Translations under genes and position numbers: made by a program
Assembly (NCBI GenBank): GCA_944380885.1
Contig: CALWIZ010000008.1
Span: 18,676 to 82,675 of the forward strand
DNA length: 64,000 nt
Direction of reading: 5' to 3'
Source: an uncultured Clostridia bacterium
GTDB taxonomy: Bacteria; Bacillota; Clostridia; Oscillospirales; Acutalibacteraceae
Notes under the pieces: model-generated
The model's input: the letters and a program-made list of their open reading frames with translations, nothing else
Database searches by the model: none
Told to the model about the DNA's origin: nothing
Shown: piece by piece, positions 55,530-62,480 of the stretch
Layout: every line of letters starts with the position of its first letter
Numbering within the stretch: the first letter of the stretch is position 1

Positions 55530-57440
55530 TCAAATAAACCATACTTTTTTAATTGCCGAATTACCGATTTTAAGATTCAATCCATATTGATCAAACTTTC
55601 CGGCAAATTTAGCTATTAATTCAGGATATAGTGTGGATACTGGTTCGTGTTTTGCATTAAATCCGCGCCAGTTGGCTCCAGAAAGATTAATAATATCTTG
55701 CAGATATGTTTTTATTTCTTCCTCTGTCATCTCCGGGCCATAAATAAATTGAATATGGACGGGGTTAGAGATATTTTGTGCGGATACCACTTGAGTTTTT
55801 CCTTGTTGAAGACCTTCAAACCATACAAGATATTCGCGTTTTCCAAGTTGCAAACAGCTTCCCGCAAGGGGGATATTACTGTTATAATGTGAATAACCAA
55901 AGAATTTATTAATGACATTAATTTTTATTACTGAAAAGGTAATCTTTTGATGCTCCTGCTTTACAGATTCAATACTTTCCTTTATGCATTTCATTTCGTC
56001 CCGCTTAAGTTTATATGGAACATGTATTACACATTTTTCAATTGAATCGTCTAAATCGTTATGCAAATGTTTTTTGATCTCGTTCGATAGTTGTTTGATA
56101 TAACTGTCCTTATCGGTTGATTGGCCTAACACATTTAATCTTTTATATAAACCGCTGGAATCAAAGCACAGAGAATATGCAAAATATTTTGTTGTGTTAT
56201 TTTCTTCATCTTTGATATGGGCAGATGACACTCCAAATATTAAACAATTTTTGTTTTGAGGCTTCACTGTCCACGGGACACCTCCTAATTTTACAAACAA
56301 TTGCAATGCAATCCCTGAAATAGACCACTTAAATCCATCGCGTTTTAATGCCTGTTCGATAGTAATTGCCTGTATTGCCAATCCACGTTCTAAGAAACAG
56401 CTTTTTACAGTATAATAGGGTGAGTAATCTCGCCCAGTATCAAAATCCTTTTCTATACCGGCAAAAATTCCAACAATATTTGCATCCGGATTTTTTTTGA
56501 TGATTTCATCCAATTGTGCAGATATTTTCTTTAAATTATCAATAGAATAGTCTTCTACAACAATTGAATCTATCTTATCATTGGAAAAGTCTACCCCGAA
56601 CATATTTTCCATACCGCTAAAAGTCGGATACAATTGTCCTCGCAAGGCTTTAACCAACTGCCTTGAAATATTTATTTTACTTTTTTCAAATACAAAAACA
56701 TAGTGTGGTAATCCGATACTATTATTCAAAGGCTTATATTTTTTTATGCCTTGAAACTGTATTTTACTTTCTCCGTTTTGGAACATATAGGTTTTCTCAC
56801 TTAATTGAAAAGGAGATAACTCTAATAATGTTCGCTTTATATCAAGGGTAAGTCCGTTTATTTTAAGAGGAAATAGCCGTGGTACAAAATTATCTATAAA
56901 ACTTTTTAAGTATCTCAATTTATCAGAATAATAATTTTTGTTTTTACTTCCATCTGAGGATAGTGACAAGCTCAGTATCTTTTCCTGACGCGTTTTCTCG
57001 TAATCATGAAAAGGCTTAAACTTATAATCTACAAGAAATCCAAAACTATTATTAATTTCCAAATAGTAGGGTTCAAGCTGAATTAGACATTGCCCTTCTT
57101 TATGAGATGAAATTACAAATGATATGTTGGGCACAAAATGGTTTCCAACATAAAATTCAGATTTACTAAAAGTAGAAGTAGCTTTTTCAGACAGAATGCT
57201 CATAAGCCACTTTTTGGTCATATTTAGATTGTCAGTGGATTTTGCTGTAAACCTAGCGGTCTCATCAATCTCCCGAAATGAAACATCATATGTGTCCCAA
57301 TCAGTTCGTGTAGATGTAGGCAATTTGTATCTATACATCTCGTCAAGTTTGGAGTTATTGTCTGGTGATTTTCTGAATATAGGAAACTCAAACTCAGAAT
57401 TTGATAATTCCAAAAAACTTAAAAGTATATTATTGTTCAC
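55530..57440 (-). CDS. Prokaryotic Argonaute, catalytically inactive, long-B-like
   Basis: A 636-residue protein. An N-terminal region of about 225 residues (N/L1/L2-like, no clear PAZ) precedes MID (about 230-370; a possible guide-binding Tyr-Lys pair in PYYTVK and IQAI with Gln, 341-358) and PIWI (KLGGVPW at 384-390). The first catalytic strand reads IFGVSSA (about 401-407), so the Asp of the DEDX tetrad is missing; HVPYK at 473-477 replaces the second Asp region. The PIWI domain should bind guide and target but not cut. GTG start overlaps the helicase TGA (GTGA); the SIR2 gene follows directly. It resembles long-B Argonautes with a SIR2 partner. Confidence 0.85.
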   Translation of the reverse strand: MNNNILLSFLELSNSEFEFPIFRKSPDNNSKLDEMYRYKLPTSTRTDWDTYDVSFREIDETARFTAKSTDNLNMTKKWLMSILSEKATSTFSKSEFYVGNHFVPNISFVISSHKEGQCLIQLEPYYLEINNSFGFLVDYKFKPFHDYEKTRQEKILSLSLSSDGSKNKNYYSDKLRYLKSFIDNFVPRLFPLKINGLTLDIKRTLLELSPFQLSEKTYMFQNGESKIQFQGIKKYKPLNNSIGLPHYVFVFEKSKINISRQLVKALRGQLYPTFSGMENMFGVDFSNDKIDSIVVEDYSIDNLKKISAQLDEIIKKNPDANIVGIFAGIEKDFDTGRDYSPYYTVKSCFLERGLAIQAITIEQALKRDGFKWSISGIALQLFVKLGGVPWTVKPQNKNCLIFGVSSAHIKDEENNTTKYFAYSLCFDSSGLYKRLNVLGQSTDKDSYIKQLSNEIKKHLHNDLDDSIEKCVIHVPYKLKRDEMKCIKESIESVKQEHQKITFSVIKINVINKFFGYSHYNSNIPLAGSCLQLGKREYLVWFEGLQQGKTQVVSAQNISNPVHIQFIYGPEMTEEEIKTYLQDIINLSGANWRGFNAKHEPVSTLYPELIAKFAGKFDQYGLNLKIGNSAIKKVWFI

Positions 57441-60103
57441 AAAGATCCCTCCACTTTCACTACAAATTCTCTTGTGACCTTTGCGGTCAATTTTTCCTTT
57501 TCGGTAAATTCCTTAATTTGTTCTTCTAATTCCAAATCCAGCCGCATGGCGTCAAAAAACTGGTTTTCCTGCTTTTTCATATATTCCTGCCGTAGGAGAT
57601 TGGCTTTCTTCTCTAACGCCAACAATTTTAGTCGATCATTTGTGATTGCATCCCGCTCCGTTTCCGCTGCCTTTATCTGCCTATCCAGATCATCCAAATC
57701 ACGAGTGCGTGCATTTTTCTTTGCCTTTGTCATTATCTTCATTTGATCGATTTCCTCCGCTTGTGCGGGAGAGAGCTTTTCTGATTGCTTCATGACGAGC
57801 ATATCGGTTGGGACAAGCCGGTCAAGCTCATGTGGTCTGCCACCGCTTTTCAGCCAATGCGGATTTTTGCGCCCTTCCTCGCTATAGCTCTTTGCCGAGA
57901 GTTTCAGAATGGCTTTACATTGTTCTTCCGTAAGCAGTTTGCCGGACTGCGTTTTGCCGACCAGTACAGGAATATCGGCAGATGTTCTATTAGCGGCAGA
58001 GGAAAGATTGATGCTGTACAAACCGATTTCGCACGGTTCATAGACTCCACTCTCCACATTCAAAGCTCCACACTCGGAACACTCCAGTTCGTGAATAATT
58101 CCGCGTCCGATAATACTTGTCAGTGTAATCCTGCCGTGGTGCGGTTTGAAATCCTTTGCCATGCCGTAGGATTTCAGGCTTTGATACGGCTTGTTGCGAC
58201 TGCCTGTCCAATAATAGAACAGCACCGGCAATTCTTTGTAATTGGTGGCAGTCACGGTCTTTTCATCATCGTCGATTACATATGTACAATCGTTGTGTGT
58301 CTCATTATATTGTTCAAAGAAATATTTTACGATATTCCACAGCGCGGTGTTGACTTGCTCCGCCTTTTCGCTGATATAATGGGGCGATATTGTAATTTTA
58401 TCCGCAAGTTCCTTTGTAAATGTAGTAAACAATACATCCTCAGCAGAAGAAACAATCTGCCTGTTTTTTACTTCATTCTGTATCAGTGTCTGTTGATAAT
58501 CGGCTTCCACCTGTGCTTTCGTGCGGATACGCTGTGACACTGTTTCAAACGCTATGTTTAAATTCTCGGTAAATCCGCCGATCACCTCATCGGTAATACC
58601 GAACACACCGTCAGCCACAAGCATTCGCTTATTGACAAGCTCCAGCTTGCGCACATCGGCAAAATTATTTTTATCAATAAACGCTAAGGAAAGGACATCG
58701 TTCTCCTGCCCTAATCGGTGGCAGCGATCAATCCGCTGTTCCATTTTTAAGGTATTATAAAGCAGATCGTAATGAATGACAAAAGCGGCGTTCTCTAAAT
58801 TGAATCCTTTTGCGCCGTTGTCGGTAGAAATCAGTATCTCTCCGCTTGTTTTGAACTTCTGAATCGAGCTGTAATCCGAACCTCCGTTATAGAGACAAGT
58901 CTTATATTTATCAGAGAGCAAGAATATCAACATTTTCTGCGTTTCAACGCTTTCGGTAAAAATCACGGCTTTTTTCTTCGCACCGGACTTTTTCATCAGT
59001 GCAAATCCGCTTTTCAGTGCAATAAGCAATTGCTTTGCTTTTGCGTCCATAGGTATGCTTTCGGCAACGGTCTGTATCTGCCGCCATTCGGCAAGCTCAT
59101 CCTGTGCATTTGACATGGTTTCCAACCGTTTAATGATGCCTTTAATCGTTTGCAAGATTGCGGCAGTTGAAGAGCTTTGGAGACTCAAAAGCCGCAGTGC
59201 GAGGTCATACCGATCCATTTCCGGAAAGGCGATTTTGTTCGGCTTATTTATGTAGGCATAGAGCAGGTCATATAATTCCCGCTCTTTCGGAGAGGGCATA
59301 TATTCATTTGTAATCAGAATTCGTTCCGGCACTTTAGCATAGTCCTTTGCCTGTGAACGAAGTGTGCGGAAGCAATATTTACTTACTCTTTCTGCAAGCT
59401 CGGGATAATTTTCCGGCTTTCGCAAATAGCGCGACAGAAATTCCTGTTCATTGGGCAACACGGTTTCGTCGATAAACCAGATCAGCCCGTACAGATCCAT
59501 GATATTCTTTTCAATCGGCGTCCCGGTAAGCAGCAGCTTGAAAGAACCATCGGCGATGCGTTTTAATGTTTTTGCTTGCTTATTTTCTTCGCGGTAAACA
59601 GAGGACAACGCGTTTGCTTCTTCAAATACCGTTAAATCCCAATGAATATCTTTCACTGCCGACTCATTATCCGCGACAAAATCATAAGTGGAAATTACAA
59701 TAGCGTCCTGTAAAAATGCATTTGGATTATCGTCGGAAAGATTAGCATTCCATTCTTCACGGTTCGTCAGCGCAATATAAGGAATTGTATAGTAGCGATC
59801 AATCATCTCTGTCCACTGCCGGAGCAAATCGGCGTTGGGAGTAACAAGCAAAATATGACCTTGACCTTCCAGCCATTTTTGTGTGATAATAAGCATTGCC
59901 TCATGGCTTTTTCCCATTCCGGCTTCATCACAAAGTATAACACCTTTTTGATAGGGTGAACGCAAGGCAAAGTTTGCCGCCGCAATTTGGAACGGATAGA
60001 TTTTTATATCAGAGGAAGCAAACGCAGAAACAAACCCGTCCTCACCGGACAGGCTATCCAGTATTCTTGCTGTGTAATAAGCATGAAACGGCGTTTGCTG
60101 CAT
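57437..60103 (-). CDS. SNF2-family helicase
   Basis: An 888-residue SF2 ATPase. Motif I DEAGMGKSHEA (Walker A), a degenerate motif II FEEANAL, motif III LTGTPIEKN, motif V GAKGFNLENA and motif VI RIDRCHRLGQ form the SNF2/RapA core (about 40-500). After it come a Zn-like CSECG motif (about 688) and a long coiled-coil C-terminus (about 790-880). It translocates on DNA duplex. The start at 60103 follows TAGGAG. Similar SNF2 genes accompany some type III restriction loci; here it is coupled to the Argonaute gene by a 4-bp overlap. Confidence 0.9.
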   Translation of the reverse strand: MQQTPFHAYYTARILDSLSGEDGFVSAFASSDIKIYPFQIAAANFALRSPYQKGVILCDEAGMGKSHEAMLIITQKWLEGQGHILLVTPNADLLRQWTEMIDRYYTIPYIALTNREEWNANLSDDNPNAFLQDAIVISTYDFVADNESAVKDIHWDLTVFEEANALSSVYREENKQAKTLKRIADGSFKLLLTGTPIEKNIMDLYGLIWFIDETVLPNEQEFLSRYLRKPENYPELAERVSKYCFRTLRSQAKDYAKVPERILITNEYMPSPKERELYDLLYAYINKPNKIAFPEMDRYDLALRLLSLQSSSTAAILQTIKGIIKRLETMSNAQDELAEWRQIQTVAESIPMDAKAKQLLIALKSGFALMKKSGAKKKAVIFTESVETQKMLIFLLSDKYKTCLYNGGSDYSSIQKFKTSGEILISTDNGAKGFNLENAAFVIHYDLLYNTLKMEQRIDRCHRLGQENDVLSLAFIDKNNFADVRKLELVNKRMLVADGVFGITDEVIGGFTENLNIAFETVSQRIRTKAQVEADYQQTLIQNEVKNRQIVSSAEDVLFTTFTKELADKITISPHYISEKAEQVNTALWNIVKYFFEQYNETHNDCTYVIDDDEKTVTATNYKELPVLFYYWTGSRNKPYQSLKSYGMAKDFKPHHGRITLTSIIGRGIIHELECSECGALNVESGVYEPCEIGLYSINLSSAANRTSADIPVLVGKTQSGKLLTEEQCKAILKLSAKSYSEEGRKNPHWLKSGGRPHELDRLVPTDMLVMKQSEKLSPAQAEEIDQMKIMTKAKKNARTRDLDDLDRQIKAAETERDAITNDRLKLLALEKKANLLRQEYMKKQENQFFDAMRLDLELEEQIKEFTEKEKLTAKVTREFVVKVEGSL

Positions 60104-60168
60104 AGCTATTCTCCTATCGTACATCTGCACTGTGCAGATGTATTTAAAATTGTTAAAAATTCTTTTGT

Positions 60169-60579
60169 CTATCCATTTTCTTTCAATCGATCTATCGCCA
60201 TTTTTACATCCAAGGTGTGGAGGCCGAGGTAGCCCGTCGCCATTGTTTCGGCATCTGCGGTTTTATAAATCTCTTTGCTGCTTTCGCCGGTATAATAATG
60301 CCAATAGCGGTAGGTGTAGCCCGACCAATACATAATTTCATTATGATAGACCGTTCCGGCTTTCTTTAGACCGCCTACTTCCTCGTTCAGTTCTTCCAGA
60401 ATGTATTCCTCGCCGGCCCACTGCAGACGGTCATAGGATTCATCCAACGCTGCGGCGGTCTTACTGTTCATAAACTTTTCGATGAAGTCTTTGCAGTCAT
60501 ATCCGTTTTTCAGTGCTAATTCAAACAACCTGCCCTGTATATCGCAGAGTCCGAATTGTTGACTGTTCAGCTCACGCAT
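60169..60579 (-). CDS. Small partner protein of the DUF3990 protein
   Basis: A 136-residue protein, mostly helical (LALKNGYDCKDFIEKFM, ALDESYDRLQWAGEEYI, LEELNEEVG) with an aromatic central part (YRYWHYYTGESSKEIY). I recognise a similarity in style to DUF3791-type partners but no firm family. It is immediately after the XRE-DUF3990 gene: stop codon and ATG are one base apart. A GTG at 60588 that would overlap that gene is the alternative start. The pair has the look of a toxin-antitoxin or regulatory pair. Confidence 0.6.
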   Translation of the reverse strand: MRELNSQQFGLCDIQGRLFELALKNGYDCKDFIEKFMNSKTAAALDESYDRLQWAGEEYILEELNEEVGGLKKAGTVYHNEIMYWSGYTYRYWHYYTGESSKEIYKTADAETMATGYLGLHTLDVKMAIDRLKENG

Positions 60580-60580
60580 A

Positions 60581-61429
60581 TTATTCACCGGCTTTCAGTA
60601 TTTCGTCAAAGAACCGACCTTCACGGCGGTACTGACGGCAGATTTCGTCCGCCAACGCAACGCCCCTGGAACGGTTATCTTCGCTTTCAATTCTTAATGC
60701 TTCACGGTCTTTATCTGTTAATGCGGCTTCTTCAACGATTTCAATCTGCCTGCAAGCCTTCTCCGTCAGGGCTACATACTGTTTGCCGAGTTTAAGGGCA
60801 GATAAGCTGTGTATCAGCGCTTCATCCGTGATTTCGCCCTTAAAGAAACGGTCGAGAACGACGAACATTCTGTCGTTAGCGATAAATCCAATCAACATAT
60901 CGCAATCGTCTGCCATTTCTGCTATGCGGTTATAAATCGCCGTTCCTTTCGCAGAATCCATTTTGCCTCGGTTGTATGCTACAAGCAGCGCCCAATCGAT
61001 ACCAACCTCAATGTCAAGTATTTTTAATCCTGACAGGTTAGCTTTAACAGTATAGAGCTTCGCATCGGGATAGTTGCAAATCAAGGTCAATGGCTGCGTC
61101 CTGTCTGTTCCCATATAAAAGCCTTTTCCGAAATCGCAATGCTCACGACTTGTAGGTGAAATATCACCAACGATGCCGGATTTAGAGCCGTGATATAAAG
61201 TTATAACTTTATCCGAGGTAATAATGCGATTGCCTTCAAATTGGGAGTAATCTATCTTGTTATGAGCGCACAAACGCTTAATGGCATTCAGCGCGATCTG
61301 TGAAGGCTCGCACCGACCTTTCTCCCAACGGTTGACCGTTGCAAAACTGACGCCTAATTTTTCTGCCAGCTCTGTTTGGCTCAGTCCAAGCCTTGAACGT
61401 ATATCTTTAATAATATCGGAGCTTTTCAT
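60581..61429 (-). CDS. XRE regulator fused to a DUF3990 domain
   Basis: A 282-residue protein. Residues 1-60 are an XRE helix-turn-helix (SRLGLSQTELAEKLGVSFATVN). The rest (about 75-230) matches DUF3990: ITLYHGSKSG, REHCDFGKGFYMGTDRTQP and DWALLVAYNRGK, a fold of the ADP-ribosyltransferase group. Such proteins often act with a small partner. The start at 61429 follows GAGGGAGG; its promoter overlaps operator-like repeats, so autoregulation is likely. It is the first gene of the long defence unit. Confidence 0.85.
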   Translation of the reverse strand: MKSSDIIKDIRSRLGLSQTELAEKLGVSFATVNRWEKGRCEPSQIALNAIKRLCAHNKIDYSQFEGNRIITSDKVITLYHGSKSGIVGDISPTSREHCDFGKGFYMGTDRTQPLTLICNYPDAKLYTVKANLSGLKILDIEVGIDWALLVAYNRGKMDSAKGTAIYNRIAEMADDCDMLIGFIANDRMFVVLDRFFKGEITDEALIHSLSALKLGKQYVALTEKACRQIEIVEEAALTDKDREALRIESEDNRSRGVALADEICRQYRREGRFFDEILKAGE

Positions 61430-61444
61430 GGCGACCTCCCTCGA

Positions 61445-61538
61445 TATAACATTTATCCGGTAATAGTATAACATACTTTTCAAGAAATATCAATACTCTA
61501 CGCAGGCAAATGTTATATTAATTTTTGATTTATGTTAC
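61445..61538 (-). promoter_or_regulatory. Promoter and TATAACAT operators of the defence unit
   Basis: Minus-strand promoter TTGATA (61488-61493), 17-bp spacer, TATACT (61465-61470). Four copies of TATAACAT in both orientations surround it: TATAACATTT at 61445-61454, TATAACATA at 61467-61475 (over the -10), AAATGTTATA at 61508-61517 and TATGTTAC at 61531-61538. The first and third form one inverted pair, the second and fourth another. Confidence 0.7.
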
Positions 61539-61551
61539 ACGTTCTTGCGAG

Positions 61552-61596
61552 ACTTCGGCAGATTTTAAGAAATCATATAAATCTGCCGAAGTTTTT
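61552..61596 (+). terminator. Strong hairpin near the right end
   Basis: ACTTCGGCAGATTT pairs with AAATCTGCCGAAGT, 14 bp, followed by TTTTATTT on the plus strand. No plus-strand gene lies immediately upstream. The 31-bp end repeat begins 25 bp later, as after the left-end terminator. Confidence 0.75.
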
Positions 61597-61620
61597 ATTT
61601 GCGGATTCTGAGCAGTCCCT

Positions 61621-61651
61621 TTTTCTTTGTCTACTGCGGCACAAAATTTGA
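61621..61651 (+). repeat. Right copy of the 31-bp end repeat
   Basis: Begins TTTTCTTTGTCTACTGCG, 28 of 31 bases equal to 35952-35982, same orientation. Confidence 0.7.
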
Positions 61652-61701
61652 CTTGAATTTTGCATCGCTTAGAGTTACAATAACGGCAGAAAAGAAAAAT
61701 A

Positions 61702-61723
61702 CCCCTCATTCAAAAGTGAGGGG
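61702..61723. other. Short hairpin near the right end
   Basis: CCCCTCA pairs with TGAGGGG around an 8-base loop. No T-run; possibly a weak terminator or structure linked to recombination. Confidence 0.4.
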
Positions 61724-61754
61724 CATTGACCGCATCATTCCGCAAAAATCCTGC

Positions 61755-61773
61755 TGACCACATAACAGACCAC
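61755..61773 (+). repeat. Two right arm-type sites (TGACCAC, AGACCAC)
   Basis: TGACCAC at 61755-61761 and AGACCAC at 61767-61773, spaced 12 bp like the three left copies. Consistent with integrase arm-binding sites. Confidence 0.65.
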
Positions 61774-61888
61774 CTACCGTTTCGGAGCACTCGGAAACAG
61801 TGGATACAAGAGTGCTAAATAGCGCGGTTTTCCGAGCGGAAAGGGGCGGAAAAAGTTATTTTTAGCGGAAATTGCCCTTATAGGTCCG

Positions 61889-61933
61889 TTTGGGAGCAAG
61901 ATGCTGCAGGTTCGAGTCCTGTCACTTCGACCA
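61889..61933 (+). pseudogene. 3' half of the split host tRNA-Pro(UGG), attR side
   Basis: Starts with the core TTTGGGAGCA, then the anticodon 3' strand GCAAG, the variable loop, T-arm GCAGG-TTCGAGT-CCTGT, acceptor CACTTCG and ACCA. Joined to 35637-35667 it gives a full tRNA with one anticodon-stem mismatch. The upstream DNA is of element origin. Confidence 0.85.
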
Positions 61934-61938
61934 TAAAA

Positions 61939-61990
61939 GGGCTACAAAATAGATGTAGCCCGTGAAAACCCCGATTTTATCGGGGTTTTC
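61939..61990 (+). terminator. Two consecutive hairpins after the tRNA 3' half
   Basis: GGGCTAC/GTAGCCC (61939-61961) and GAAAACCCCGAT/ATCGGGGTTTTC (61964-61990). These are probably the original host tRNA-Pro terminators. Confidence 0.75.
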
Positions 61991-62096
61991 ACCGTTTATA
62001 CGGCAAAATATCCGCGAACCGTTTTGACAGATATAAAAATGATGTTTTCCCTTTGTTGGATGTCTTGAACTCTCACACAACCGAATAATGATACGC

Positions 62097-62134
62097 AAGG
62101 CAGATAGAAAGCAAAAATCTATCTGCCTTTTTTA
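62097..62134 (+). terminator. Terminator hairpin upstream of the truncated gene
   Basis: AAGGCAGATAGA pairs with TCTATCTGCCTT, then TTTT. It lies 26 bp before a plus-strand ATG, so it may be an attenuator for that gene or an end of an earlier transcript. Confidence 0.75.
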
Positions 62135-62159
62135 TTACCCTAAAAAGGAGAAATCAGAT

Positions 62160-62480
62160 ATGCTACAGAAAGAATTAGCTAAACGCCTCAAAGCTCGGTA
62201 CGACACCAAGATGGACGGCAACGAATGGATGGAAGTATCCTCGGACGGCATCCCCCTCTGCCGGATAAAATACAACGGTCAATTTCTAAGCAACGCCGAC
62301 CAAAACCTCTCGGATGAATACCGCAGTAAAATTGCAGATATTCAGGATGAGATCTCTACGGTGCGAGAATATGTCGGACTCTACGAACACGCACCGCAGA
62401 TGAAAGCTGCCGATGTCTCCGATTACAGACAGCTTGCCGCCTTCGGAGATACCGTGCTGGCGGCAACCTATTTCTGCAGA
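62160..62480 (+). pseudogene. Unknown gene, 3' end truncated
   Basis: A 107-codon 5' part beginning MLQKELAKRLKARYDTKMDG after AAGGAG, with a charged helical protein (ADIQDEISTVREYVGLYEH). It then runs into DNA that is the reverse complement of the LamG gene at about 62,470-62,490, so the real C-terminus is lost. No family recognised; the style is that of small helper genes in clostridial mobile elements. Confidence 0.6.

Larger units (their letters stand above)
35678..61898. mobile_element. Integrative mobilizable element in tRNA-Pro (about 26.2 kb)
   Basis: Bounded by the split tRNA halves with a 10-bp core. It carries tyrosine integrases, an excisionase-like protein, a MobP-type relaxase with a helper, arm-type repeats at both ends, an entire spare tRNA-Pro and about 17.7 kb of defence genes. 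No type IV secretion genes (VirB4, VirD4 or similar) are present, so it should be mobilized rather than self-transmitting. The cargo differs in base composition from the host core, and parts of it are very AT-rich. Confidence 0.88.

Noticed and set aside
54482..57440. SPARSA-type short Argonaute
   Set aside because: The SIR2 protein lacks a C-terminal APAZ domain and the Argonaute has its own N-terminal region of about 225 residues.
57785..58537. 250-codon plus-strand frame opposite the SNF2 gene
   Set aside because: It is antisense to the conserved helicase C-terminal region.
52543..60103. DISARM system (SNF2 helicase plus methylase)
   Set aside because: No DUF1998 (DrmB), DrmA or PLD nuclease gene; methylase and Res have type III architecture.
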